From: Colwellia psychrerythraea 34H
Lineage (GTDB): Bacteria; Pseudomonadota; Gammaproteobacteria; Enterobacterales; Alteromonadaceae
Length of the DNA stretch: 64,000 nucleotides
Direction: 5' to 3'
NCBI RefSeq assembly: GCF_000012325.1
Contig: NC_003910.7
Span: forward strand, 3,472,001-3,536,000
Shown here: positions 53,844 through 63,198 of the stretch, one piece after another
How the letters are laid out: each line of letters opens with the position of its first letter
Position numbering within the stretch: position 1 is the first letter of the stretch
Position numbers and translations under genes: made by a program
The notes under the pieces: generated by a model
Database searches by the model: none
What the model was told of the DNA's origin: nothing
Seen by the model: only the letters and a program-made list of their open reading frames with translations

Positions 53844-53978
53844 TATTTACTCCAGTATTTAATTATTAATAAGGATGTTTTCCTTGGTTGATAATATAGG
53901 CCTTTCAATCACCCAAAAGGAATGACATAGTCCTAACTTTGAACCCGATCGTCCAGAATAGTCATAAAGAGAGATAAA

Positions 53979-54800
53979 ATGGATCAACTTTCAGTCATCT
54001 TGCAACGCTTTTCGATGAATACAGAGGTTTTCTTTACCGGAAACTTATGTGGTATTAGTCATTTTAATAAAGAGCCAAATCGAGGACACTTGCATTTACT
54101 TCTCAGTGGGGAGTTAACGCTGATTGATGAAGAAGGTAAATCTCGATTGGTTAATGAACCGACCGTGTTATTTTTTCCAACACCTCATGCTCATCGTATT
54201 ATTGGTAATGAAGATAATCCCCCTGAACTGGTGTGCGCCAACATCATTTATAACGAAAGTTCTTCTAATCCAATTGCTAATGCTCTGCCTTCGATGATGT
54301 CATTTAAACTTAGCGACGACGAAAGATTGAAACAAACTGCAGACTGGTTATTCGAAGAAGCCTTTCACGAACGATCTGGACAGCTACCCATGATTAATTC
54401 GTTAACCAATATATTTCTTATTCATGTGCTTCGTCATGTACTAGATAACAATATTATGCAGCATGGTTTACTCGCTGGTTTAGCTCATCCGCAGGTGTCT
54501 ATTGTTTTACTCGCTATTCATAAAGCGCCAGAGCAACAGTGGGGATTAGAAGAAATGGCTGAACTTGCCATAATGTCACGATCAAAATTTGCGGATATAT
54601 TTAAACGTACCGTTGGTCAAAGCCCAGGAGATTATTTAATTGATTGGCGTATCATTGTGGCTAAAGGTTTATTAAAGAAAGATAAGCCTGTGGCATTAGT
54701 TGCCAATGCCGTTGGTTATGAGAACGGATCAGCACTAGCAAGAGTATTTAGAAAAAAACTGGGGATCTCGCCTAAACAGTGGGTTGAACAAACGCGCTAA
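53979..54800 (+). CDS. AraC-family regulator with cupin sensor domain
   Basis: A 273-residue regulator: an N-terminal cupin-type sensor (about 1-120; GISHFNKEPNRGHLHLLLSG, VLFFPTPHAHRIIG) and a C-terminal double helix-turn-helix (LEEMAELAIMSRSKFADIFK ... AVGYENGSALARVFRKKLGI). It is divergent from the YHS-thioredoxin-DoxX-hydrolase operon with 135 bp between, so it most likely controls it. AraC proteins with this cupin type often respond to reactive electrophiles or small aldehydes. Confidence 0.88.
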   Translation: MDQLSVILQRFSMNTEVFFTGNLCGISHFNKEPNRGHLHLLLSGELTLIDEEGKSRLVNEPTVLFFPTPHAHRIIGNEDNPPELVCANIIYNESSSNPIANALPSMMSFKLSDDERLKQTADWLFEEAFHERSGQLPMINSLTNIFLIHVLRHVLDNNIMQHGLLAGLAHPQVSIVLLAIHKAPEQQWGLEEMAELAIMSRSKFADIFKRTVGQSPGDYLIDWRIIVAKGLLKKDKPVALVANAVGYENGSALARVFRKKLGISPKQWVEQTR

Positions 54801-54953
54801 CTTGATTTTTCTATATGAATGGATTTAACCTTCTCAACGTAGCCAAAGCCTTAATTTTACGTTTTCAATAAAAAACTAATGACTACTGACACCATGCTGT
54901 CAGTAGCACAGTGGTATTGTTCTTTTATCGCAGTCAAAACGATTGCGAACTTA

Positions 54954-55217
54954 TACCAATTTGATTAAATTTCTTCCCAACTCAGAGCTTTGCTCTATGT
55001 TCAATAACAAGGAAAATTTGTTTCGGTTTAGTCATTCTAAATCAAATAAATTTAACGATGTTAGTGGGCATAGAGTAAGCTCCCAGAGGGCGAGTTTAAA
55101 AGGCTTACATGCGACGTTATTGATTTTGACAAGGGAATAACCATTCTCTTCAATCAATGCCTTGCCTCTAAGCCTTTTAATTCTCGCTGAGTGGGAAAGA
55201 ACTTAATCAACTTGGTA
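54954..55217. mobile_element. Miniature inverted-repeat element (TACCAA type, 264 bp)
   Basis: Terminal repeats TACCAATTTGATTAAATTTC (left) and TACCAAGTTGATTAAGTTCT (right, reversed), both followed by CCCA(A)CTCAG. TA precedes the left end; the right copy is TC. The core (ACGTTATTGATTTTGACAAG, CAATCAATGCCTTGCCT) matches the TACCCG-type elements, so the two end types share one interior. Confidence 0.82.
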
Positions 55218-55239
55218 TCATTAATTAAAGGAATACAAT

Positions 55240-55623
55240 ATGTTAGAACATTCTCCATTGGTCTGGGCTGAAATATCTGTTACTGATATGAACCGAGCAG
55301 TTGCATTTTATCAAACGCATTTTGATTTAACGTTTAAACACGAAGTAATGAATGACATGGAAATGTCTATTGCTGAAACGGCCAACATAGGCGACCCAAG
55401 TTTTGCCCTTTTGAAACACGATATGATGGTGCCAAGCCGAGATGGCAGCACAGTGTATTTACATCTTAGTTTGACGTTAAATGACAAAGTGAATGAGATT
55501 AAAGCAGCGGGTGTTGAAATTTTATTACCTCCAATGCCTATTAAAGAAGGCGAATGTGGCTACATTGCTATTTTTGTAGATAGCGAAGGAAATAAAGTTG
55601 GGTTGTGGTCTCAAGGTCTGTGA
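55240..55623 (+). CDS. VOC-family (glyoxalase-fold) protein
   Basis: A 127-residue protein with two beta-alpha-beta-beta-beta units (VWAEISVTDMNRAVAFYQTH ... YIAIFVDSEGNKVGLWSQ). It is the size of PhnB/YaeR-like dioxygenase or lyase relatives; the metal-ligand set cannot be settled by eye. Start ATG 55240 follows AAAGGAA. Its start lies 22 bp beyond a miniature element, so its promoter may lie in or be displaced by that element. Confidence 0.85.
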   Translation: MLEHSPLVWAEISVTDMNRAVAFYQTHFDLTFKHEVMNDMEMSIAETANIGDPSFALLKHDMMVPSRDGSTVYLHLSLTLNDKVNEIKAAGVEILLPPMPIKEGECGYIAIFVDSEGNKVGLWSQGL

Positions 55624-55741
55624 TGATAAAACTAACCTATTAAGGTTTCATCAACATGTCTAACTCAACAACAAGATCACAAACTGAATGAAACTGGTAT
55701 AACTAAAATACCCTCTTAACAGTATATAAAAATAATACAGA

Positions 55742-55784
55742 TACCCAAACCACTTGAAGATGCGTGTTTTAAGTCGCTTGGGTA
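55742..55784. mobile_element. 43-bp minimal inverted-repeat element
   Basis: Begins TACCCAAACCACTTGAAGAT and ends CGCTTGGGTA, TA-flanked on the right and with the family phrase CCACTTGAAGATGC. It looks like two element ends joined with the interior deleted. Single-ended relics of the same family occur nearby at about 55816-55836 (TATACCAATTGATGTAATGG) and 56584-56603 (AGACCCAAACTACCTGAAGA). Confidence 0.5.
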
Positions 55785-55841
55785 TAAGCCCCTTTCAATA
55801 CTGGGTTTATGTATTATACCAATTGATGTAATGGAATAATA

Positions 55842-56522
55842 ATGCGTCGTGCAGACAGACTTTTTCAAATCATACAGTTGTTAAAGAATCGCCGTTTAAC
55901 TACTGCGAGTTTATTAGCAGAAGTACTCGAGGTGTCTACAAGAACTATTTATCGAGATATTCAAGATCTCATTGCCAATGGTATTCCTGTAGAAGGTGAA
56001 GCAGGTGTAGGGTATTTATTACGTCGTGAAGTAGACGTACCACCCCTTATGTTTAATGAGTCAGAACTTGAAGCGATTCAAGTAGGCATAAGAATGGTAG
56101 AAGCTTGGGGAGGTAGCGAACTCGCGAGTTCAGCCAAACAAGCAATGATCAAAATATCTGCAGTTTTACCTGAAAGGCTGCAAACATTTAACTCATTAAT
56201 GTTTGCACCTAAGTTTCATGCCAAATCAAATGAATTTCAACATCTAGACCTTTTACGTAAAGCGGCCACCGATAGACAATACCTTCAAATGGATTATGAA
56301 GACGCTAAACACGCGCAAACCAGTCGAGAAGTACGTCCACTCGCTATCCACTTATGGAGAGGCTGTTGGACACTATTAACCTGGTGTGAACTTAGAAATG
56401 ACTTTCGAAACTTTCGCATCGATAGGATAATATTGATTAACCTTACTCCACGATTTTTTCCTGTGGTAGACGGTGAAGAACTCGATGATTTCATCAAGGA
56501 AATGCAAAGAAAGTATGGATAA
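55842..56522 (+). CDS. YafY-type HTH/WYL transcriptional regulator
   Basis: A 226-residue regulator: N-terminal HTH_11/DeoR-like helix-turn-helix (MRRADRLFQIIQLLKNRRLT, VLEVSTRTIYRDIQDLIANG) and a WYL domain (about 125-215; YLQMDYEDAKHAQTSREVRPLAIHLWRGCWTLLTWCELR). WYL domains bind nucleic acid or small ligands and these regulators often control DNA-damage or defence genes, but no target is obvious here. Confidence 0.88.
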   Translation: MRRADRLFQIIQLLKNRRLTTASLLAEVLEVSTRTIYRDIQDLIANGIPVEGEAGVGYLLRREVDVPPLMFNESELEAIQVGIRMVEAWGGSELASSAKQAMIKISAVLPERLQTFNSLMFAPKFHAKSNEFQHLDLLRKAATDRQYLQMDYEDAKHAQTSREVRPLAIHLWRGCWTLLTWCELRNDFRNFRIDRIILINLTPRFFPVVDGEELDDFIKEMQRKYG

Positions 56523-56625
56523 TTACCGCCTCCCCTCTCTTTGAGCTGAAGCAAACAAGGACTAAAATTGAATGCTTCGCTAACTTAGACCCAAACTACC
56601 TGAAGATGCTTGGCTATAAATGGAC

Positions 56626-57924
56626 TTATTCTGGTTTAGAATATCCTGACCAGATATCGGCATTTACTGATGTTTTCTTTTTACGTTTTTTCTTACCAGT
56701 ACCTTCAGGCGCTGCCATTGGTTTCTCAACGGCTAAAATTGAATCACCGGTAATTTCAGCGGCTTCAAAACCTTCAACTTGCTCACGTTTAAGCCTAAAT
56801 TTGTTCTTCTTTTCGATCACGCTGAAGTGATGATAATCTTCATGGTCGATAAGCGATATGGCTAAACCTACTTCGCCAGCACGACCACTTCGACCAATAC
56901 GGTGCATGTAGTCTGATGGACTTCTTGGTAAGTTAAAGTTGATGACCACCGGTAGTTTTTCGATGTCTAAACCACGGGCAGCAATATCCGTAGCAATTAA
57001 CACTTCAATATCGCCAGCTTTAAAGCCATCAAGCACACGACTACGTTCGCTTTGACCTTTATCGCCATGAAACACGGCGGCGGTAATACCACGTTTAGCT
57101 AATTTTTCAGCTAAGTGTTCACAATGGTGTTTGGCATTAACGAAAATAAGCGCTTGTCGCCATTGCTCTTGCTGAATCAAATGCGCTAATACCGCTGTTT
57201 TTTCACCCTTATTCACGGTAAAAACACGTTGAACTAACGTGCTGGCATCCGCACTTTGTAATTGTATTTCAATCGGGTTGTTAAGCAGTTCTTGCGTTAA
57301 CGTTGTTACTTGTTCAGGAAAAGTCGCTGAAAATAATAAGGTTTGTTTTTTCTTCGGCGTTAATGCCAACAACGCTGTTAGTTCTTCAGTAAAACCTAGG
57401 CTTAACATGCGGTCGGCTTCATCAAGTACTAAGGTTTTAACCTTATCGAGCTTGATGGCATTACTTGAAATTAAATCAAGTAATCGACCCGGCGTTGCCA
57501 CCAAAATATCGACGCCACCGCGTAATGCGAGCATTTGAATATTGACTGATACGCCACCAAAAACAGCAAGGGTTTTAATTTCGCCATTAAAATGCACTGC
57601 ATAAGATTTAATACTGTCTGCAACTTGCTTGGCGAGTTCACGAGTAGGTACTAAAACTAGTCCAGTAACAAAGTTACCTTTACTGTTTTTGCTGCCCGAT
57701 GAAATGTCTTCGCGTAATTTCTGCAACATAGGCAGTGCAAAGGTGGCTGTTTTACCTGAGCCGGTATTTGCCCCTGCAATTAAGTCACGTCCCGCGAATA
57801 CACTTGGGATAGCTCGCGCTTGAATAGGCGTTGGCTGATGATATTCCAGCTCAGCTAATCGCGCTAATAAGGGGGTAATAAGGCCAAGTTCTGTAAAGGT
57901 GGCAGGCGTTGTAACAGTTGTCAT
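56626..57924 (-). CDS. DEAD-box RNA helicase (RhlE/SrmB type)
   Basis: A 432-residue ATP-dependent RNA helicase. Motifs in order: Q motif (FTELGLITPLLARLAELEYHQPTPIQ), Walker A ANTGSGKT, VPTRELAKQ, ATPGRLLDL, DEAD box LVLDEADRM, SAT (FSATFPEQ), then GDKGQSER, ATDIAARGLD and HRIGRSGRAG. A basic tail (GKKKRKKKTSVN) follows. It likely helps ribosome assembly or RNA turnover, a function that matters at low temperature. The exact subfamily is not certain by eye. Confidence 0.93.
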   Translation of the reverse strand: MTTVTTPATFTELGLITPLLARLAELEYHQPTPIQARAIPSVFAGRDLIAGANTGSGKTATFALPMLQKLREDISSGSKNSKGNFVTGLVLVPTRELAKQVADSIKSYAVHFNGEIKTLAVFGGVSVNIQMLALRGGVDILVATPGRLLDLISSNAIKLDKVKTLVLDEADRMLSLGFTEELTALLALTPKKKQTLLFSATFPEQVTTLTQELLNNPIEIQLQSADASTLVQRVFTVNKGEKTAVLAHLIQQEQWRQALIFVNAKHHCEHLAEKLAKRGITAAVFHGDKGQSERSRVLDGFKAGDIEVLIATDIAARGLDIEKLPVVINFNLPRSPSDYMHRIGRSGRAGEVGLAISLIDHEDYHHFSVIEKKNKFRLKREQVEGFEAAEITGDSILAVEKPMAAPEGTGKKKRKKKTSVNADIWSGYSKPE

Positions 57925-58088
57925 TAAAATAAAGGGCTCAAAGCTAAAGTAATTGCCCCTATTTTAGCGTATTTATGGTCTGTTAAGTTAGTGAAATTGA
58001 TCAAACATTGGAAGATTGATTCTTAGTGCACGAATAACAACAAACGCTTTAGTTATTTACTCTCGTTATATGACTGTAAAGCATACCA

Positions 58089-58493
58089 TTATTGTTGATG
58101 TATTAAACCGGTATCATCGTTTTCAAAACCATGACATATGTAGCCACTCATCTTACGTTTTTTCTTAGCTATTTGATGAAAGTGCTCATAACCCACTGAA
58201 AAGGCAAACGGATTGGCGTTGTAATCTGCATAAGATTGATCACTACCATTGTTAGCTTCTCTGATACCTGCAGCAAAAGAGCTTAAAAAGTCATCTCGGT
58301 TGTTGAGCAATATTGTTGTCTCGCCATTCCCGCCTTCAACCAATTCTAACGCGCCTAAGTCAATATACTTATCAACAACTACATTATTGAAAAAGCCACT
58401 GTATTGCTCAGTTTCAACATCATAGGAAACGGGAGAATCATCTGAAGCTTCCATTAATGAGACAAATAGCTCTCTTACTTTTTTTGAAATCAC
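58089..58493 (-). CDS. Conserved hypothetical protein
   Basis: A 134-residue acidic, soluble protein without signal peptide or motif I recognise (ISKKVRELFVSLMEASDDSP ... FAFSVGYEHFHQIAKKKRKM ... CHGFENDDTGLIHQQ). Reading frame and codon use look genuine. It stands alone between the DEAD-box helicase and SNF2 genes, preceded by a region with two strong hairpins. Confidence 0.6.
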   Translation of the reverse strand: MISKKVRELFVSLMEASDDSPVSYDVETEQYSGFFNNVVVDKYIDLGALELVEGGNGETTILLNNRDDFLSSFAAGIREANNGSDQSYADYNANPFAFSVGYEHFHQIAKKKRKMSGYICHGFENDDTGLIHQQ

Positions 58494-58913
58494 TCTCTGT
58501 ATTCCTTGCTTAGCCCATACTCTTTACTGATTTTACTGTTTATTTAGTAAATTAACTAGGTTGTCCCTGGTTAATTTACTTAAATAACAAGGGACCTATT
58601 CTGAAGCAAAAAAGAGCTGTGACTGGCGTAGCAGGTCATTTCATCTACGAGGTTAATCAAAGATGTTCAAAGTAAAGTGAAAATCATTGAACATCTTTGA
58701 TTGAAATACAGTTACCGTACTTATGAATAAGCAGTCTATATGGTACTATCGAAGTTACATAATGAGTGGCCCGCTATTAGCAATTAACCCTGAAGGTTCT
58801 ATTGCTGTAATTGATATTTATCATTTTATTGATATTTTTCATCTTATTAATAAAAGATAACGACCCAACTTTCCAACTTACCGATCGATTTGAATTCTTA
58901 ATAATTAAATACT
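58494..58913. other. Intergenic region with two long hairpins
   Basis: No gene was found in this 420-bp space between divergent genes. The first inverted repeat is AGTAAATTAACTAGG (58546-58560) against CCTGGTTAATTTACT (58566-58580), 14 of 15 paired with a 5-base loop. The second is AATCAAAGATGTTCAA (58655-58670) against TTGAACATCTTTGATT (58687-58702), perfect over 16 bp with a 16-base loop. A small RNA or operator role is possible. Confidence 0.5.
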
Positions 58914-61900
58914 ATGGCCAAAAACACGTTTACTCCTGAATTACTTGAAAAACACTTTACCAAAAATGAATGGAAAAAAGGCGCGAGAATTTTTCAGGCA
59001 AATGGCGTTAAAACCTGCGCCCTTGACGGTGAAGTAATACGCGGTGTAGTTTTTAGTGAGCGCTCGCGCGAATCAAGTTATTTAACGCGTTTAGTCTTTG
59101 ATGGTAAGTTTGGTGATATTGCCAGTTATTGTGATTGTTATGTCGGTCGCGATTGTAAACATGGTTCAGCGTTAGCGCAGTGTTATATTCACGAACATTT
59201 TGACCGAAACAGCATCGCTACCTCAGAAACAATAATAGATAAATGGCTTAACCGTTTTCAAGCTCAGCCAACTAGATACCAGCCCAATACCCAGCAAAAA
59301 TCATTATTATACTTTTTAAAGCCCAACCCATATAACGAAGACGACTTTTTAACTTTAGGTATTAAGTCAGCTCGACCAAAAAATAGTGGCGGTTGGAATA
59401 GTTCTATTGGCAGTGAATATTCTGCCAGTTCGTTGATTAATAGTGCCTATGCGAATGACGAGGATGTTGCTGTACTTACCGAGCTTATGCGTACTAACCA
59501 GTATGGCGATACCATTAAGTATTTTGATTTATTTGAACGCATTATAAAAACTAATCGTAGCTTTTGGCATACAACGTACGACTTAAGCGAGCCGGTGACG
59601 TTAAGTGAGCCACTAGAAGCAGAATGGCAGTGGTTAGCGTTGGGCAACAGTTTACATACGTTAAAGCTTGTTTTAATGCAGCCATCAGAAAGTATTCGTA
59701 TTATCAAAGCACAGCCACTGTGTTTTTATGACGAAGAAAAAAATTGCTTTGGAAAAATTAATACTAATACTCAATGTGATTTTGAAGCAGGTTTACTTAA
59801 TTCCCCTATTTTTGAAGAAGATAAATTACCCTGGATAATGAGTAAATTATCTATGTCCTTAGGTGATGCAGTGAAGCGTTTGCCTAAACCTAAAACAAAA
59901 TACTCACAAGAGTTAACACAACCTGATGTGTACTTGCACTTTACTACGCCAGTAGCCTCTAATCGACAAACGGGTTATGTGCAGGTTAATTTTTCCTATC
60001 AAGGTAATTTAGTTAATCCCCATGATGAAAACGTTACGATTACGCCATCAAACGTAACTAAGCTTAGTATTGATAGTGATGCCCAGAGTGATGCCGATAG
60101 TAATATTGAGAGTGGTGCTTATAGTAATATTGAGGATGAAGTTGAGCGTGAAAATGTAAGTCCACGCGAGATAAAAATTTATCGTGACTTAGCCTTTGAG
60201 CAAACGGTTATTGATAAATTGACCACGCTGAAATTTAACCCTCAACCTAAACCTAAACGTTACACTTATACTAGTCAGGACGATTTGAACAAAAGTAAAA
60301 CTCCTGAATTTGCCATGCTGATGCAAGGCAGTGTCTTGTGGCAACGCTTTTTACATCAAGAATTATCACCACTTGAAGATCTAGGCTGGCATATTACTTT
60401 TGCTGATGATTTTTATTATAAAGCGCTTTCTACTGATAGCGTATTTGATGCCGAAGTGATGGAAACCGATGATCATGACTTTTTCTCATTAGGGTTAAAC
60501 TTAACCATTGATGGTAAAAAAATGCCTGCGTTTCCTATTTTGCTTAGCGCTATTGAGCAGCTACCGAGATCAGCATTACTTGACCGCGAAAAAGAAGACC
60601 TTATTTCTCCTGACTCCCCTATTTATGTAGATTTAGACAATGGTGGTTTTGTTGCCCTACGTTATCAAAGCGTGCAGCCAATATTAAAACAGTTCATTGA
60701 ACTATTTATGCCTAATGCCTTAAGCCATGATGGCACTATAGAGCTATCGCGTTTTCAAGGGCATCAAACGTTATCGATGTTAGATGACCAAGGCATGATA
60801 GCAAAAGGCACAAGTAAGCTAAGAGCGCTGGCTGATAAACTAAAAGACTTTCAACAAGTAACTACGATTCCTGTACCCGAAGGTTTAAACGCGACGTTAA
60901 GAACTTATCAGCACCAAGGACTAAACTGGTTACAGTTTTTACGCGAATACCAATTAAACGGTATTTTGGCTGATGACATGGGTTTGGGTAAAACCATTCA
61001 AACCTTGGCGCACTTATTAATTGAAAAACAGCAAGGTCGACTGACTAAACCGATATTAATCGTTGCGCCTACCAGTGTTATTTTTAACTGGGCTAATGAA
61101 ATAGATAAATTTACCCCTCAACTTTCTTATCAAGTATTACACGGTAACAAACGTCATGAGCAATTTGGCTGTCTTGAGGGCGTCGAAAATGGTGAAAATC
61201 AGGTTGATATAATCATCACCAGTTATGCGTTGATTACTAAAGATTTAGCACATTACACTGACCGAAAATTTTATTACCTTGTGCTTGATGAAGCCCATTA
61301 TATAAAAAATACCAAAACTAAATTATACCAAGCGTTTCTGACACTAAAAGCGCAGCATAAATTGTGCTTAACGGGTACGCCGATGGAAAATCATTTAGGC
61401 GAATTCTGGGCACAATTTAATTTTTTACTGCCTGGTTTTTTAGGCGGACAAAGACAATTTACTAAACTCTTTAGAACACCTATAGAAAAACATGGTGAGC
61501 TAGAGCGTAAGCAGTTATTAAATCAGCGTATTAAGCCGTTTATTTTACGTAGAACCAAAGACAAAATAGCCACTGAATTACCACCAAAAACTGAAATAAT
61601 TCAAACCTTGCGTATTGAAGGGAAACAAGCTGAGTTGTATGAATCGGTGCGCTTAGCGATGGATAGTCGCTTAAAAGATATTATTGCTGATAAAGGTTTA
61701 AAACGCAGTCAGATAGAAGTATTGGATGCGTTATTAAAACTAAGACAGGTATGTAATCATCCTAAGTTATTGAAACTTGAAGGCGCTAAAAAAGTAAATC
61801 AATCCGCTAAGCTTGATTATTTAATGGAAACACTGCCAGAGCAAATAGATGAAGGCCGTAAAATATTAATCTTTTCACAGTTCACCAGCATGCTCTCTTT

Positions 61901-62318
61901 AATAGAGGATGAGTTGATCGATGCAGGTATTGGTTATGTTAAATTAACGGGCTCAACCACTAAAAGACAAGAGGTAGTTGATAAGTTTCAACGCGGTGAA
62001 GTGCCGGTATTTTTAATTAGCTTACGCGCTGGTGGTGTAGGTTTGAACTTAACAGCAGCCGATACGGTTATTCATTTTGATCCTTGGTGGAACCCAGCAG
62101 TAGAAAACCAAGCCACTGATAGAGCTTATCGAATTGGACAAAACAAACCTGTGTTTGTTTACAAATTGATTATTGAAAACTCTATAGAAGAAAAGATTCA
62201 AAAAATTCAGCAAAACAAAGCCGAACTCGCCAAAGCCTTGCTATCTGAAGAAGTCAGTGATAATAAGCTGAGTTTAACTGACGATATCTTGGACTCGCTA
62301 CTTACACCACTGAGCTAG
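58914..62318 (+). CDS. SWIM-domain SNF2-family helicase
   Basis: A 1134-residue protein. A SWIM zinc finger near the start (CDCYVGRDCKHG, Cys73/Cys75/Cys82/His84) is followed by a long divergent region and a C-terminal SNF2/RapA-type motor: Walker A DDMGLGKTIQT (Lys693), DEAH (792-795), and helicase C motifs SQFTSMLSLIEDEL and LRAGGVGLNL then DRAYRIGQ. Such proteins remodel nucleoprotein complexes or move on double-stranded DNA; the SWIM finger binds nucleic acid or protein. Residues about 390-415 are a Ser/Asp/Asn-rich repeat (SDAQSDADSNIESGAYSNIE), probably a flexible linker. Terminator follows at 62348-62380. Confidence 0.92.
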   Translation: MAKNTFTPELLEKHFTKNEWKKGARIFQANGVKTCALDGEVIRGVVFSERSRESSYLTRLVFDGKFGDIASYCDCYVGRDCKHGSALAQCYIHEHFDRNSIATSETIIDKWLNRFQAQPTRYQPNTQQKSLLYFLKPNPYNEDDFLTLGIKSARPKNSGGWNSSIGSEYSASSLINSAYANDEDVAVLTELMRTNQYGDTIKYFDLFERIIKTNRSFWHTTYDLSEPVTLSEPLEAEWQWLALGNSLHTLKLVLMQPSESIRIIKAQPLCFYDEEKNCFGKINTNTQCDFEAGLLNSPIFEEDKLPWIMSKLSMSLGDAVKRLPKPKTKYSQELTQPDVYLHFTTPVASNRQTGYVQVNFSYQGNLVNPHDENVTITPSNVTKLSIDSDAQSDADSNIESGAYSNIEDEVERENVSPREIKIYRDLAFEQTVIDKLTTLKFNPQPKPKRYTYTSQDDLNKSKTPEFAMLMQGSVLWQRFLHQELSPLEDLGWHITFADDFYYKALSTDSVFDAEVMETDDHDFFSLGLNLTIDGKKMPAFPILLSAIEQLPRSALLDREKEDLISPDSPIYVDLDNGGFVALRYQSVQPILKQFIELFMPNALSHDGTIELSRFQGHQTLSMLDDQGMIAKGTSKLRALADKLKDFQQVTTIPVPEGLNATLRTYQHQGLNWLQFLREYQLNGILADDMGLGKTIQTLAHLLIEKQQGRLTKPILIVAPTSVIFNWANEIDKFTPQLSYQVLHGNKRHEQFGCLEGVENGENQVDIIITSYALITKDLAHYTDRKFYYLVLDEAHYIKNTKTKLYQAFLTLKAQHKLCLTGTPMENHLGEFWAQFNFLLPGFLGGQRQFTKLFRTPIEKHGELERKQLLNQRIKPFILRRTKDKIATELPPKTEIIQTLRIEGKQAELYESVRLAMDSRLKDIIADKGLKRSQIEVLDALLKLRQVCNHPKLLKLEGAKKVNQSAKLDYLMETLPEQIDEGRKILIFSQFTSMLSLIEDELIDAGIGYVKLTGSTTKRQEVVDKFQRGEVPVFLISLRAGGVGLNLTAADTVIHFDPWWNPAVENQATDRAYRIGQNKPVFVYKLIIENSIEEKIQKIQQNKAELAKALLSEEVSDNKLSLTDDILDSLLTPLS

Positions 62319-62347
62319 AGACGAGCTAGAACTAAGTGAGTAGAAAC

Positions 62348-62380
62348 ATAAAGACCGATACAATTAGTATCGGTCTTTAT
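62348..62380. terminator. Bidirectional terminator between SNF2 and DUF2063 genes
   Basis: ATAAAGACCGATAC and GTATCGGTCTTTAT form a perfect 14-bp stem around a 5-base loop. It lies 30 bp after the SNF2 stop and 15 bp from the converging DUF2063 stop. Confidence 0.85.
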
Positions 62381-62394
62381 CGATAACTTATACG

Positions 62395-63198
62395 TCACTG
62401 CTGAAGAAATTCTTGTTTTATTAATATGCCATCATCTAGCCATCTTAGTAGATAATTTAAGGCCACTTGGCTAGCTTGCTCTTCACTCACTTCTTCGAGT
62501 AAAAAGTCACATAAAGCGGTAAAACTCGCACCATTTAAAATCATAGTGATCAGGTTATATTCTTGCTGTGGCAAGGAACGAAATTGCGTTAGGCGATCAT
62601 TATTTCGCCAAAGCAACCAATCACTATGCTGCGTTTTTGCTGGCTCAGGTGATTGCTCCTGTTTTAGCGCTTGCCAAGTTTCCACACTATTGTAATGAAA
62701 GTGCGCCAGTTGAACACTTGGGTGAAAACGAAAAACTAAATCAGGCCAATGTTCAGGCGGCGTATTTGCGAGTAAGTCACGGGTAAATCGCTTTGCGTCA
62801 GCCGCGTCAAATGCCACCATAAGTAAGCGTTCAAAATGGGCTAATTCGCTAATAATAGGATGATCTTTAAATGGCACGTTATTGGCTAAAAACAATGGTA
62901 ATTTATCAGCGTAATATCTAAGCGAGGTATTATCAGACGGGTAAGCATTAATATAACCTAAGACCATTTGATCAAATAAATCATCACCAAGGAAAAAACC
63001 TAACATTTCATGGTCGTTTTCAATGGTTTCTTTCAGTCTTGCTTGGTAAGCGTTCTTGTATATATGAAGACGAACATCACGGGTAATACTGCCGTGGTCC
63101 TTAATCTGCTCCATAATATTAGTCGTGACCTTGGGGTCGTCATCGACTAAATAATCAATTAATTTTTGCTGTAATGATGCTAACGGTAATTTATCCAC
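62395..63198 (-). CDS. DUF2063 partner protein of an MNIO peptide-modifying enzyme (HvfC-like)
   Basis: A 267-residue protein with the N-terminal DUF2063 domain (about 10-105; LQQKLIDYLVDDDPKVTTNI, RLHIYKNAYQARLKETIEND, VLGYINAYPSDNTSLRYYAD) and a C-terminal domain. Relatives (HvfC, MbnC) bind the substrate peptide and help the DUF692 enzyme install oxazolone/thioamide or heterocyclic groups on cysteines. It follows the DUF692 gene immediately (stop and start adjoin at 63198-63199), the order seen in Hvf-type operons. Confidence 0.88.
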   Translation of the reverse strand: MDKLPLASLQQKLIDYLVDDDPKVTTNIMEQIKDHGSITRDVRLHIYKNAYQARLKETIENDHEMLGFFLGDDLFDQMVLGYINAYPSDNTSLRYYADKLPLFLANNVPFKDHPIISELAHFERLLMVAFDAADAKRFTRDLLANTPPEHWPDLVFRFHPSVQLAHFHYNSVETWQALKQEQSPEPAKTQHSDWLLWRNNDRLTQFRSLPQQEYNLITMILNGASFTALCDFLLEEVSEEQASQVALNYLLRWLDDGILIKQEFLQQ

